From IMG/VR virus record IMGVR_UViG_3300014838_000007, positions 1 through 39,229 of that record: 39,229 nucleotides of DNA, one strand, 5' to 3'. How positions within the stretch are numbered: position 1 is the first letter of the stretch; each line of letters opens with the position of its first letter. This stretch comes from a virus. Below the pieces are notes generated by a model. The model was not told the DNA's origin. It saw only the letters and a program-made list of their open reading frames with translations, and did not search any database. The position numbers and the translations under genes are program-made. Below are positions 14,582-23,741 of this stretch, one piece after another.

Positions 14582-14953
14582 ATGACATCTAATGCCGTCC
14601 CTCCTTCAGTTACTCCTCCTTCACCAAATGAATGGCCAGAAACGATAGAGACGATAACAGGCATTAATAACGACTCACAAGCAAAGATCACTTGCCCAAA
14701 CCATGGCTTTACCTCCTCAGATGTTGGAATCACTTCCATCATGGTCAAACAAGTAATAGGAATGTTGCCAATCAATGGACTACCGGGACTCATTCAGCAA
14801 GTCATTGATGTAAACAATTTCATAGTAAACATAAATACAACGAACTTCCCGATTTATAGATCTGGTGGAGTTATTAGCATCCTAACCGGACAACCTCCGG
14901 TAGAACGACAAGGGTTTCAGTATTTCAATACTCCCTTTCACAATATCGCATAA
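14582..14953 (+). CDS. Paralogue of the decoration protein FCCH-like domain
   Basis: A 123-residue protein with a Pro-rich N-terminus and one copy of the domain found in the previous gene: ITGINNDSQAKIT...HGFTSSDVGIT...IGMLPINGLPG...FIVNINTTNFPIYRSGG. Identity is high enough to see by eye, so it arose by tandem duplication. It starts 11 bases past the terminator and so is expressed by read-through or from an unseen promoter. Confidence 0.68.
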   Translation: MTSNAVPPSVTPPSPNEWPETIETITGINNDSQAKITCPNHGFTSSDVGITSIMVKQVIGMLPINGLPGLIQQVIDVNNFIVNINTTNFPIYRSGGVISILTGQPPVERQGFQYFNTPFHNIA

Positions 14954-14966
14954 AAATTGAGGAATT

Positions 14967-15359
14967 ATGGCACAAAAAAAAAGTAAACTCAACCAAGCTA
15001 AGTCTGAAGTAATCGAAGAAAATATTCTACTTGAAACTCCAAACTTTGCTCTCCCAGATGAAAAAAGCGGAATCGTATTCGCAACTCATATTCCTGAAAT
15101 GAGACGAGTAGTTTTCTTAAATGGTAGAGATCCTGGTATCTCACTTGATTTCCATTACGCAAGTAAAACTCATCCTCTAAAGCAATATACATTGCATCAC
15201 GGTCAAGAAGTAGATCTTCCGGTGGAAGTTATTGAACATTTAGAGAACTGCGCCGAGAAAGTATATGCCTATCGTCAAGGTTATACAGGACATCCCGAAA
15301 TGTATGTCAAGTCACTTAAATATATCTTCCAATGTAAAAATGCTAAGAAAGCTGCTTAG
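14967..15359 (+). CDS. Hypothetical structural-region protein (130 aa)
   Basis: A 130-residue protein with a lysine-rich N-terminus and a compact C-terminal region containing VVFLNGRDPGISLDFHY and a CAEKVYAYRQGY segment. GAGG lies upstream of ATG 14967. Its place between decoration and adaptor genes suggests a head completion or minor virion protein. Family not recognised. Confidence 0.6.
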   Translation: MAQKKSKLNQAKSEVIEENILLETPNFALPDEKSGIVFATHIPEMRRVVFLNGRDPGISLDFHYASKTHPLKQYTLHHGQEVDLPVEVIEHLENCAEKVYAYRQGYTGHPEMYVKSLKYIFQCKNAKKAA

Positions 15360-15366
15360 GTGATCA

Positions 15367-16290
15367 ATGGGTTGGCAAATTGCGGATATCCGAACTAAAA
15401 TACGTGCTGTAACTGGTCGTCCAAGCACAGACCAAATTACAGATGCACAACTTAATAATTACATTAATAATTATTATGTTTTCACAATGCCTTTTGAACT
15501 TAAAGAGCAGATAGAAAATAACTATCTGAAGTTCACTACAACTCCAGGCGTTGACGTATATTCTTTTCCAGGAGGTTATTTTACCGATTCTCCCGGAGCT
15601 TATGCAGATGGATTTCCGCTCGTTTTCTACCAAGACCCTGACATCTTTTTCCAAGATTGGCCTCAGCAATATGCAGTCGATAATATCGCAACTGGTAATG
15701 GAGCTATAAGTAATTTTAGTGGGGGTCTGCAAAACCCACCAATCATTACTGGAACTCTGTTTATTGCTGCGGACGATCCCGGAGGAAATCAGCAATTAAT
15801 CAGTGATATAGGCGTAGTATCACCAAATGTATTTCCAAATGGTACATTGAGTGGACCGGGAGGTGTAGGAACCATTAACTACTTAACAGGGGCTTATAGT
15901 GTTACTTTTAATAATCCTCCCGCATCTACAGCTGTTATCTATGCGAAGTATCAAGGTTATTCAGGAAACCGTCCTCAAGGCGTTCTTTTCTTTCAGAATA
16001 CTTTTACTTTCCGAAGTGTTCCGGATCAAGCCTATGCCATCCTAATGCAGGGATTTATCAAGCCTTCATTGCTTAATGATGATGCAACAGCTGGACCAAT
16101 CGTTTTGACTCCTCTACAAGAAGAATGGGGGCCTTTGATTGCTTATGGTGCTGCTCTAGAAATCTTCGAAGATAGTGGGGATACAGAGAACTATGATCGA
16201 TACTTCCCAGTATTCAAAAGGTATGAAAATGTAGCTCTAGGTAGAACAATCCAACAATATACTTCTGAACAATCAGTCCCGAGGTTTTAA
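15367..16290 (+). CDS. Head-to-tail adaptor with inserted beta domain
   Basis: A 307-residue protein. The ends resemble adaptor proteins below the portal in short-tailed phages: an N-terminal LRTKIR..TGRPSTDQITDAQLNNYINNYY-type helix bundle and a C-terminal AYGAALEIFEDSGDTENYDRYFPVFKRYE helix, both quoted approximately. Between them (about 125-205) sits a beta domain with GTINYLTGAYSVTFNNPP. The same domain occurs twice in the 724-residue protein at 16865. The insert makes it longer than a plain adaptor. Confidence 0.7.
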   Translation: MGWQIADIRTKIRAVTGRPSTDQITDAQLNNYINNYYVFTMPFELKEQIENNYLKFTTTPGVDVYSFPGGYFTDSPGAYADGFPLVFYQDPDIFFQDWPQQYAVDNIATGNGAISNFSGGLQNPPIITGTLFIAADDPGGNQQLISDIGVVSPNVFPNGTLSGPGGVGTINYLTGAYSVTFNNPPASTAVIYAKYQGYSGNRPQGVLFFQNTFTFRSVPDQAYAILMQGFIKPSLLNDDATAGPIVLTPLQEEWGPLIAYGAALEIFEDSGDTENYDRYFPVFKRYENVALGRTIQQYTSEQSVPRF

Positions 16291-16865
16291 TGACTTATTT
16301 ACCAAATATTCCTCTTGGAACAGACAATATTAGCGTTTCTGCTGGGCAAATAAACACAAACTTTACTCAGTTGAATGCGCTAATGGGTTCAAATGCCACA
16401 GCGGACCATTACGCTTGGAACGATGCCACGTCTGCTAATCGCGCTCTACATAAGCAAACTACTTTTCCGATTCCTAGAGCCGATCCCGTTGGTTTAACTG
16501 GTACTCAATCTATGTTTTATCCTAAGAGTGTAGGTGGAGTTGCGCAAGCGTTTTTTGCTAATTCTGCTGGAACAACTCAGATTTCTGGAGGAGCAACAAA
16601 TATTACCACAAATGGAGGGATAGATTTTCCTCAAGGTGCAAGTATTCGATGGGGAGCTTTTACATTCTCGGGGACTTCAACGGTAGTTAACTTCTCCCCA
16701 ACTATGCCAACAACTACATATTCGGTAGTAATTACCCCCATCAATACCGCTGCTATAAGTACTGGTTTTAGAGTTTCAACAATCACGCAAAGCAGTTTCA
16801 CTGTGAATACGGCCGGTGGGTCTGTGACGAATGCAAGTTTCTACTATATAGCAATGGGGAGTTAA
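16290..16865 (+). CDS. Tail-associated protein with gp53-like C-terminal domain
   Basis: A 191-residue protein coupled by TAATG at both ends. The N-terminal part has a short helical attachment-type segment (SVSAGQINTNFTQLNAL). The C-terminal 70 residues are beta-rich (TMPTTTYSVVITPINTA...SSFTVNTAG...FYYIAMG), resembling the gp53-like tip domain of phage tail fibres. Probably a small fibre or spike attached at the tail. Confidence 0.65.
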   Translation: MTYLPNIPLGTDNISVSAGQINTNFTQLNALMGSNATADHYAWNDATSANRALHKQTTFPIPRADPVGLTGTQSMFYPKSVGGVAQAFFANSAGTTQISGGATNITTNGGIDFPQGASIRWGAFTFSGTSTVVNFSPTMPTTTYSVVITPINTAAISTGFRVSTITQSSFTVNTAGGSVTNASFYYIAMGS

Positions 16866-19039
16866 TGCAACCCTTCTTAATTGGCGAAGCTAAAACAGGT
16901 CTTTTCAACTATCTCGAGCCATGGCAAAGACCATTGGACGCTTTCGAGCCTCTAGATAATGCCTTCGTTTACCGAGGATCAATTCAGAAAAGAGCGGGTT
17001 TCTCAGTGTTTGGTAGAATGCCTTATGAAGATGTAATCGCTGTTGGTAATGGAGGAATGAACTATAGCGGTACACTTCTTACCGTCCCAATATCTCCAGG
17101 CTCTCTAGTTATCACAGATGGAATTGAGACTTTCACTGACACAGGTCTGGGTACTTTAACTAGAACGCCTGTTTCAGGCGGAACGAATACAATTAACTAC
17201 ACAACCGGTGCTTGGTCGATTCAGTTCAATAATAATGTCACGGCAGGTACTTTAATCACCGCTTCTTATGTACCTCAAACTACATCCCCAAGAGCTATCA
17301 TGGGTATCAAGATGTGGACTAATGAAAGTACCGGCGGTTACAAGTCCATTATTATGGACACTCGCAGAGCTGCTGAATATGTTGATAGCACTCAAACTTA
17401 CATTCCTATTAATGGAGTAAGCCAAGTTATCTACCAAGGAGACGGGACAACTCCCACTATCACAGTTGGCACAGGATGGATTGCTTTAGCTCCTTATACT
17501 TCAGGTCTTGCCCCTTTTTCAATTTCTATCACAGATGGAACGTCCACTATAACAGACGATGGGGCAGGAAATTTAAGTGCTTCCGTAAATTTCGCAGCTG
17601 GTGGTACGGTTAATTATACGACAGGTGCCATTCATTTAGTTTTTACCTCAGCTCCCGCCATTACTGTTTCGATTACATTAACAGCAACATTGACCGGTGA
17701 TTACTTCACAGGAACTACGTCTAACTTCTTCAATGCTATCAATTGGCAAGGACAGATGTATATGACGAATAATGTTGATCCCATTACACTTTATAATGGA
17801 TTAACCACTCCCGGGACTCTTAGCCGTCCACCATTTTCCATCACGCAAGCTAACCGCGCAGCATTCATTAACAATATCGGAACTTGCCTTGACATCGACG
17901 TTTATAAGAATAGGATTCTCGTTCAAAGACCCATCATTATTAATGATGGTGCTGGTAACGGTCTCGCTCCTCAAAGTATACGTTATTCCGCCATTCTTAA
18001 TCCTACAAATCTCGTAGCGGACGTGGCCGGAAATGGAGGAGAACTCTCGGCACCTACTGATGATTTTATCCAAAGCTCCGAGTTCTTGCGAGATCAACTC
18101 ATAGTCTTCTTCACTAATACTACCTGGACTTTTAGGTATACTGGATCGGATTTCGACCCCTTTAGGTGGGATAAGATTAATGCCAGCAAATCCACAAGTG
18201 CGCCGTATGGTACCATTGATTATGATGAAAGAGTTACAGCGATGGGTAGTAAAGGTCTCATTGCTTGTGACGGTGTCAATGTCCAACGCTATGACGTTTC
18301 GGTTATTGACCAATTCTTGGATATTAATCAGAATGCTTTTCCTCAATGTTTTGGTCTCCGTTTTGATACTTTAAATCAATCTTGGATGTTATATCCTTCC
18401 ATGGAAAATAACGCAAGTCTTTCGGATAAAGTGTTAGTTTACAATATCATTGAAAGCACATGGGCAACCTATTCTTTACCTTTATCTTGTCTAGGTCTTT
18501 ACTTCATTTCTAGAGATGTTACATGGAATGATTTCGCGGTTGGTACTCCTTTAGGGACTGCATATCCCAATTGGGATTCTGCTGATATTCCATGGAATAA
18601 CTATCTTACTCAAGGAAGAGCGCCAACTTTACTTGGAGGCAGCTTCAACGGTTACATCTACCAAATGAATCAAGGTGAAACCGATAATGGAGTTAACATT
18701 ACTTCAAATATTACTTCGGCTAAGTGGAATCCATTTTCTACAATCGGTCAAAAAGTTCAATTCGGTTGGATAGATTTTTACTATGAAATAGAGCCAGAAC
18801 CTCCAACAAATCCGGCTGTTATTACGCTTACATTTTATACTGACAATACTAATTCAGTGACAGCACAGAGAACCCTTACTTTAGATGGCCCTGTTGGATC
18901 TACTTCAGCCATGAAAAGAATCTACATCAATAATATTGGTGAGTTCTTAAAAATGAACATGAATTCTAGTTCTACAGCTACATTCAAGATATTCGGAATG
19001 GTACTTTGGGCTAAACCTTCTGGTAGGTGGACTCCATGA
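16865..19039 (+). CDS. Tail hub / stabilisation protein (P22 gp10-like)
   Basis: A 724-residue beta-rich protein. Residues about 1-45 (GLFNYLEPWQRPLDAFEPLDNAFV in pieces) and the central region with DDFIQSSEFLRDQLIVFF, TWTFRYTG and GLIACDGVNVQRYD resemble the propeller-like stabilisation proteins that plug the neck of short-tailed phages. Two copies of a beta module with INYTTGAWSIQFNN and VNYTTGAIHLVFTS lie at about 60-140 and 195-275, and a third is in the adaptor at 15367. The stop overlaps the next ATG. Confidence 0.65.
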   Translation: MQPFLIGEAKTGLFNYLEPWQRPLDAFEPLDNAFVYRGSIQKRAGFSVFGRMPYEDVIAVGNGGMNYSGTLLTVPISPGSLVITDGIETFTDTGLGTLTRTPVSGGTNTINYTTGAWSIQFNNNVTAGTLITASYVPQTTSPRAIMGIKMWTNESTGGYKSIIMDTRRAAEYVDSTQTYIPINGVSQVIYQGDGTTPTITVGTGWIALAPYTSGLAPFSISITDGTSTITDDGAGNLSASVNFAAGGTVNYTTGAIHLVFTSAPAITVSITLTATLTGDYFTGTTSNFFNAINWQGQMYMTNNVDPITLYNGLTTPGTLSRPPFSITQANRAAFINNIGTCLDIDVYKNRILVQRPIIINDGAGNGLAPQSIRYSAILNPTNLVADVAGNGGELSAPTDDFIQSSEFLRDQLIVFFTNTTWTFRYTGSDFDPFRWDKINASKSTSAPYGTIDYDERVTAMGSKGLIACDGVNVQRYDVSVIDQFLDINQNAFPQCFGLRFDTLNQSWMLYPSMENNASLSDKVLVYNIIESTWATYSLPLSCLGLYFISRDVTWNDFAVGTPLGTAYPNWDSADIPWNNYLTQGRAPTLLGGSFNGYIYQMNQGETDNGVNITSNITSAKWNPFSTIGQKVQFGWIDFYYEIEPEPPTNPAVITLTFYTDNTNSVTAQRTLTLDGPVGSTSAMKRIYINNIGEFLKMNMNSSSTATFKIFGMVLWAKPSGRWTP

Positions 19040-19470
19040 GTAATAGTAGAACGATGGTATTTTCTACTTTACCACCAAACACAATTGTTCCGGAAAATTG
19101 GGATCTATTTATCCCCTACCTAAATAGGCTTTATGAAGATATTGCCTTCACGGTAAACGATAAAGATAACAACTTCTATCCCATTTCGATTACATCTACT
19201 CCACAAAATATTGTAAATCTCGCCAATTTTGGAGCTTTCATCATTTGTGTTAGCGGAGAAGACTCGACATTGCCAACATTGACGGCAAGTCTTTGCAAAT
19301 CAGACTTCAATGCTTCAGGTTCTATTGCTGTTTTAGGATCACAAGTGGGTACAGGCGCATGGGCTGGAAATGCATTAACCATTACATCAACAGCTACGAA
19401 CTTTCAAATCGCCCATAATCGGACAGGCGTTACGGGTAATTTTAACATTAGAATAATTGGAACGCAATAA
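19036..19470 (+). CDS. Tail-region protein, possible fibre adaptor
   Basis: A 144-residue protein from ATG 19036 (ATGA overlap). Its N-terminal part, PPNTIVPENWDLFIPYLNRLYEDIAFTVNDKDNNFYP read in segments, is a helix that could dock on the tail; the C-terminal part is beta-rich with a GTGAWAGNALTITSTAT stretch. Position after the hub suggests a tail component. Family not recognised. Confidence 0.6.
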   Translation: MSNSRTMVFSTLPPNTIVPENWDLFIPYLNRLYEDIAFTVNDKDNNFYPISITSTPQNIVNLANFGAFIICVSGEDSTLPTLTASLCKSDFNASGSIAVLGSQVGTGAWAGNALTITSTATNFQIAHNRTGVTGNFNIRIIGTQ

Positions 19471-19479
19471 GGAGACTAT

Positions 19480-19947
19480 ATGTCTACAGCGACAACAGAT
19501 GAAGAAAACATGTTGAAAAAAGATGAAAAAATCAACACGTTAAGTTTTGTTAGATTGAAAATACCTAGACTTATCCCAATCGAATTAATCGAATCGGTAA
19601 AAGGAAGAACTTTTACAACAGAGGAATTCTATGTTTATCAAGAGAATCAAGTTCGTAACCCACAAAACTTTCTATACGTCCTCATTGATAAAGAGAATAA
19701 AATACATGGCTACATGTGGGCAGAACTCAATAGCCTAGATGGATCTCTTTTTGTTAATACCTTTTCGATTGAAAAAGAATACTGGGGAAAAGGGACTGCA
19801 ATTCCAAAGGCTATTAAACTTATTGAGCACCTAGTCTTAAAGTCCAAAGCAAAACGCGTTTTCTGGGTAACCACAAATGAAAAATTCTTCATCAAACATA
19901 ACTTTAAACGTTCAAAAAATGTTTTGATGGAGTACAATCTAAATTAA
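19480..19947 (+). CDS. GNAT-family N-acetyltransferase
   Basis: A 155-residue protein with the GNAT order: a beta-strand pair with GYMWAELN (77-84), then the acetyl-CoA loop W102-G-K-G-T-A107 followed by a helix (IPKAIKLIEHLV), and a C-terminal KRVFWVTTNEKFFIKHNF strand-helix ending in Y. It has AAGGAG upstream and sits inside the tail/ejection operon, where virion or host-targeting acetyltransferases are sometimes found. The acceptor (protein, tRNA or small molecule) cannot be inferred. Confidence 0.75.
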   Translation: MSTATTDEENMLKKDEKINTLSFVRLKIPRLIPIELIESVKGRTFTTEEFYVYQENQVRNPQNFLYVLIDKENKIHGYMWAELNSLDGSLFVNTFSIEKEYWGKGTAIPKAIKLIEHLVLKSKAKRVFWVTTNEKFFIKHNFKRSKNVLMEYNLN

Positions 19948-19965
19948 AGATTATATAGGTGAAAT

Positions 19966-20514
19966 ATGGGTCAATCCAAGGGTAATGGTTACAGCCAAGT
20001 ACAAACGGTCTCTCCGGAATTAAAAACTCTACTCGATCAAATGCTAGGAAGTGCCGGTGGAAATCAAAATGCTGCTGCCGACGCTTATAAGCAATTCCTG
20101 CCAGGTGGAGGAGGTGGCGAAGCCTATGCGAATGCTGCAACCGAAAGATTTAATCAACAAACAGTTCCCGGGATCATGAATCAATTTGGAGCCGGCTCTA
20201 AGACTTCTAGCGCTCTCAACCAAGCTTTAGCAGCTGGTGGAGCAAATCTTAACTCCGACATCGCAGCTAAGATGGCAGAATATGGATTGACAGCAGCTAA
20301 TGGTTTGGGTAATTTGGGAACAAATCAAGCTCAATTGGGTTCAAAAGATCAAACTGCATTAGTTCAAAACCAAATGCCTTTCTGGCAATCAGCCTTACTT
20401 CAATTGATTGGTGGTGGTGGTCAAGCAGCTGGAGCATATTTAGGAAGACCAAGTTCCGGAACTGGAAATGCTTTACAAGGCGCAACAGGTCAAGTAGCAA
20501 AAGGAGCCTATTAA
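19966..20514 (+). CDS. Ejection-type virion protein (Gly/Ala/Gln-rich)
   Basis: A 182-residue protein with long Ala/Gly/Gln/Asn-rich stretches and GGGGGEAYANAATERFNQQTVPGIMNQFG read in pieces. This composition resembles the smaller ejected proteins of P22-type phages (gp7 class). A hydrophobic Gly-rich segment near residues 140-160 could insert in a membrane. Coupled by TAATG to the next gene. Confidence 0.6.
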   Translation: MGQSKGNGYSQVQTVSPELKTLLDQMLGSAGGNQNAAADAYKQFLPGGGGGEAYANAATERFNQQTVPGIMNQFGAGSKTSSALNQALAAGGANLNSDIAAKMAEYGLTAANGLGNLGTNQAQLGSKDQTALVQNQMPFWQSALLQLIGGGGQAAGAYLGRPSSGTGNALQGATGQVAKGAY

Positions 20515-20723
20515 TGTCTAAAACGAAAAAAGATACTTACAACACTCAATTCAAAGGTGGTTACTTTCCTCAAGAAAGAGCCGATGAATCTACACGAGTT
20601 AATGGAAGAGAGCCAGATTCTCCCTCTAAGCAAAGAAAAAGAATGGGTGTAGCCCTAGGTGCACAAATGCAAGCGAATCCCGGAATGGCTGGAAAGAACG
20701 ATTATTCTCGAAAAGGTAGGTAG
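20514..20723 (+). CDS. Small basic protein in the ejection cluster
   Basis: A 69-residue, very basic and hydrophilic protein with few hydrophobic residues, probably disordered, with a KQRKRMG segment. It is two bases before the next large gene and TAATG-coupled to the previous one. It may bind DNA or help load ejection proteins. No family seen. Confidence 0.6.
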   Translation: MSKTKKDTYNTQFKGGYFPQERADESTRVNGREPDSPSKQRKRMGVALGAQMQANPGMAGKNDYSRKGR

Positions 20724-20725
20724 AA

Positions 20726-22165
20726 ATGGTACAAATTCTTCCCGCAGTCCAAGGGTTTGGAGAGAAATTAGCCGAGGCATTGGGTCAAGCTGGATCTAAT
20801 GTCACTAAGGGTTATTTTCAAGGACAAGATAGAAAAAAAGCCGAAGGTCTTCTTGGAATATTAAATGACCCTAATTCTTCTCCGATTCAAAAAGTCACTG
20901 CCTTTAGTCAACTTCCCGAGGAGTACCAGAAGCATTCGGGAAGCGCCTTTGCTACAATTTTGAATAATGCAAATACTTCCAACAAAGAAAATACAAAAGA
21001 ACAGCTTAAAAATACTAGACTCCAAGCTGCATTATCTAGAATTGGCCTTGTGGATATGGGAAATACAACCCCGCAAAATCAATCCGTAGGTAGCCCTAAC
21101 AATCAGAATACGCCTATTCAATCACAGCCAAATCCTTCCATTCAAAATAATCAACAAGCGCCTCAAAATCAGCCTAATTCACAACAAGCTGCCAATCTTC
21201 AACAACCTATAGAAAATCAAAAAAATGCTCCACAGGTTCCAGCTTATAATCAAAATGATGTTAAGACTTGGCCCGAAGAACAATTGATTAGAATGGCTGG
21301 TTATAAAAATGCAAATGACATTCCAGAATTAAAACCATATGCCGAATCTGCTTCTTATGAATTAGACCGAAGAAAAGATCAGAAAATTGCAGATCAAAAG
21401 AAAAAAGAATTTGAAGAAGCGGAAAAAACAAAACAATTCAATGCTGATAGAGCTTTCCACACTAAACAAGCTGAAGATGCCGAAAAATTCGTAAGTGGGT
21501 TAAGAAAATCTGTTCCTAAGATGAAGAATGCTTTAGCTCTTTCTAGAGATGCTGTTGAATCTGGAGAAGTTGGAAGGTTTTCTTTAGCCAACTTAGCAGA
21601 AAGAACGGGTATTCATGAGCTTCAAACTGCTAAAGGCGCTGCATTAGTCACGGCCGGTAAAGAAAATCTATTTGGTAACTTATCTCGCGCATCTGCTAAG
21701 GCTCAAAACCAATGGCTTGAACAGAGAATGACCACAATGTTTCCTAGGATTGGTCAGGATGAAGAAGCAAACGAGACAGTGCAAAGCATCTTAGAGGGTG
21801 AAGTAGCTCTGGATGAAGCTTATTTGAATGCCTATAACCAATTAGCAAAAGAAGATTGGGAAAAGTATGGTTATGTAAGAGGTGATATAGAGCAAAGAGC
21901 ACGAGAAGCATTTGCCCCCATGGAAGAAAAGATCGTAGATAAAACATCATTCAAAACTCGCGAAGTTTACGAAAGAGAAAAAGGTCTTACTTGGCTTTCG
22001 GAGCATGCTAACCAAAAAGTCTCTAAAGGAACCTATCTAACTCCTCAAATGCTTAAAGTAATGAAAAATAAAGCAGGTGGGGACATTGAAACTGCCATTA
22101 AGAACGCTAAAAGACTTGGCTACACTATTCCTAATCAAGAGGAGATTCTAGAATGGCGACAGTAA
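20726..22165 (+). CDS. Ejection-type virion protein (479 aa)
   Basis: A 479-residue protein. Residues about 1-110 are helical; about 118-175 form an Asn/Gln/Pro-rich linker; the remainder is charged and helical, with a DRRKDQKIADQKKKEFEEAEK coiled coil read in pieces. Third in a four-gene ejection cluster, so it likely enters the host with the DNA. No lytic transglycosylase or other enzyme motif was seen. It overlaps the next gene by 13 bases. Confidence 0.6.
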   Translation: MVQILPAVQGFGEKLAEALGQAGSNVTKGYFQGQDRKKAEGLLGILNDPNSSPIQKVTAFSQLPEEYQKHSGSAFATILNNANTSNKENTKEQLKNTRLQAALSRIGLVDMGNTTPQNQSVGSPNNQNTPIQSQPNPSIQNNQQAPQNQPNSQQAANLQQPIENQKNAPQVPAYNQNDVKTWPEEQLIRMAGYKNANDIPELKPYAESASYELDRRKDQKIADQKKKEFEEAEKTKQFNADRAFHTKQAEDAEKFVSGLRKSVPKMKNALALSRDAVESGEVGRFSLANLAERTGIHELQTAKGAALVTAGKENLFGNLSRASAKAQNQWLEQRMTTMFPRIGQDEEANETVQSILEGEVALDEAYLNAYNQLAKEDWEKYGYVRGDIEQRAREAFAPMEEKIVDKTSFKTREVYEREKGLTWLSEHANQKVSKGTYLTPQMLKVMKNKAGGDIETAIKNAKRLGYTIPNQEEILEWRQ

Positions 22166-23574
22166 AAGAAGAGAGTCTTTCACCCGAAGAATTAAGCTTT
22201 GCTGAATATGCAGACTCCACCCTTCCAGATATTGCGCCTAAAAAGAAGACCCTTAAAGAATCAATGAAGGAAGTTTACGAAAAGCGCAAATCCAACGTTA
22301 ATGCAGCTATTAAAGGCGGTATCGAAGGAATGGTCAATTTCGGTAAAATGCTAGGGCCAACTTCAGATAGAAACGCTAAAATTGAAGCTTATCAGAAAGG
22401 GGTCGATTATAAAGATCCCGAATTAGCTTTAGCAAGTTCCTTAGAAGAAAAGTTCCCTACAATTGATGACTTCGAGTCTAAAGTTTTACGCAGAGGTGTA
22501 AGAAACGCACCTGCATTAGCAGCCGGTGGAATGAATGCTTCGAATGTACTAACTCGATCAGCTCTTTCCGGTGCCACGGGACAAGGATTAGAAGAAGCTG
22601 GATTCGGTCCAATAGTGCAAGCAATTGGCGAAGGAGTTGCCTCAATAGCGCCAGATTTAGGAAGGGCTATTCCTAATTTAAGAGGTGGTGGTCAAGCTGC
22701 TAGAGAATCTAATGATATAATAGATTTTGGCCGAAGAATGGGAATGAATGAAGAGCAAATCGGTCTATCACTTCCTAAAAATGGCTCTGGTTCTAACTTC
22801 TTAACGGACATTGCAGCTAAAGGCGGAAGAACACAAAGAGCCTTTAGACAGGCACGAGATTCTCTTGGTCAAGTTTGGGACGATTTAAGAAGTAATCCGG
22901 CAGCTCAACAGCAATTAAATCCACGCCAACAAACTCAGCTTTTCAATAATCTTGGTAATAGAATTAGACAACTTCCCCATGAACAAAGGGCGCGCGCTCA
23001 ACAAGACTTCATGGATTTCTATAATTCTCCTCGTCGTGGTGAAGATATTATTAATCTATGGCAAGACCTTAATTATTATATCCATAGAGGAGAAAGGGGA
23101 TTAGGGACAATTAAAGAAGATCTTCAAACAGCTCTTAATCAAATCTCTCCAGAATTCGGAAGAGAATTCAATACATTAAATCGCGCTTACGGAAACTTTT
23201 CACAATTAGGCGAAAGAATGGCCCCTGGTCAAATGGAACAATTAATAAGAACTGGGGAAGTTGGCGCATTGATTTCAGGTATCACCACTGGAAACGAATC
23301 CCTTTTGAAAAAAGTATTAGGTGCCGTAACAGGTAGACTTGTAGGCAGAGAATTGCTGATCAATCCTAGATTCCAACATCTCGGAACTAGAATGGTTAAT
23401 GCCATCGAACAAGGATCTCCGGCAGTTGCGCAAAAAGTCTATAATGAAATGCGTAGAGAAATGGAAAAAACAAACAAAGAAGCAGCCGATAAAATGACCG
23501 ACTTCGACTTTGATGAATATTTCCAATCTCTAGAAAAAGACAAGTCTAGTAATAGTAAAAAAGACAAAAAATAG
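22153..23574 (+). CDS. Ejection-type virion protein (473 aa)
   Basis: A 473-residue helical protein with Gly/Ala-rich central segments and a very basic, Lys/Ser-rich C-terminus ending SNSKKDKK. It completes the ejection cluster and overlaps the preceding gene by 13 bases. No enzyme motif is visible. Its 3' end is overlapped on the other strand by a possible 18-codon gene, and the leftward membrane-protein genes converge on it. Assigned to ejection by composition and position. Confidence 0.6.
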   Translation: MATVKEESLSPEELSFAEYADSTLPDIAPKKKTLKESMKEVYEKRKSNVNAAIKGGIEGMVNFGKMLGPTSDRNAKIEAYQKGVDYKDPELALASSLEEKFPTIDDFESKVLRRGVRNAPALAAGGMNASNVLTRSALSGATGQGLEEAGFGPIVQAIGEGVASIAPDLGRAIPNLRGGGQAARESNDIIDFGRRMGMNEEQIGLSLPKNGSGSNFLTDIAAKGGRTQRAFRQARDSLGQVWDDLRSNPAAQQQLNPRQQTQLFNNLGNRIRQLPHEQRARAQQDFMDFYNSPRRGEDIINLWQDLNYYIHRGERGLGTIKEDLQTALNQISPEFGREFNTLNRAYGNFSQLGERMAPGQMEQLIRTGEVGALISGITTGNESLLKKVLGAVTGRLVGRELLINPRFQHLGTRMVNAIEQGSPAVAQKVYNEMRREMEKTNKEAADKMTDFDFDEYFQSLEKDKSSNSKKDKK

Positions 23575-23602
23575 CGATTGGTATTAGTAAAAATAAAATC
23601 AT
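23546..23602 (-). CDS. Possible 18-residue hydrophobic peptide
   Basis: A 19-codon frame (MILFLLIPIAIFCLFYYY) starting by ATGA overlap with the 44-residue gene and preceded by an excellent AGGGAGGA site six bases upstream. It is almost purely hydrophobic and would span a membrane once. It overlaps the end of the convergent gene at 22153. Short and unproven, but the ribosome site is among the strongest in the window. Confidence 0.35.
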   Translation of the reverse strand: MILFLLIPIAIFCLFYYY

Positions 23603-23733
23603 TTTCTTTCCTCCCTAATTCGTTTTATATCTTTTTTTATAAATTTTATCTGTTGCCATGTTAAAATAAATGCCCACACAATAAATTGAATTATCAATGG
23701 CAATAACCCATAAATTATAAATTCAGTGCACAT
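23599..23733 (-). CDS. Small single-span membrane protein (44 aa)
   Basis: A 44-residue protein with one membrane span (about residues 5-26, IIYGLLPLIIQFIVWAFIL) followed by a basic tail (KFIKKDIKRIREERK). It lies downstream of the 84-residue membrane protein in a leftward mini-operon set against the surrounding virion genes. The shape is like small phage holins or pinholins, or other membrane-active peptides. Confidence 0.6.
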   Translation of the reverse strand: MCTEFIIYGLLPLIIQFIVWAFILTWQQIKFIKKDIKRIREERK

Positions 23734-23741
23734 ATTTTAAC

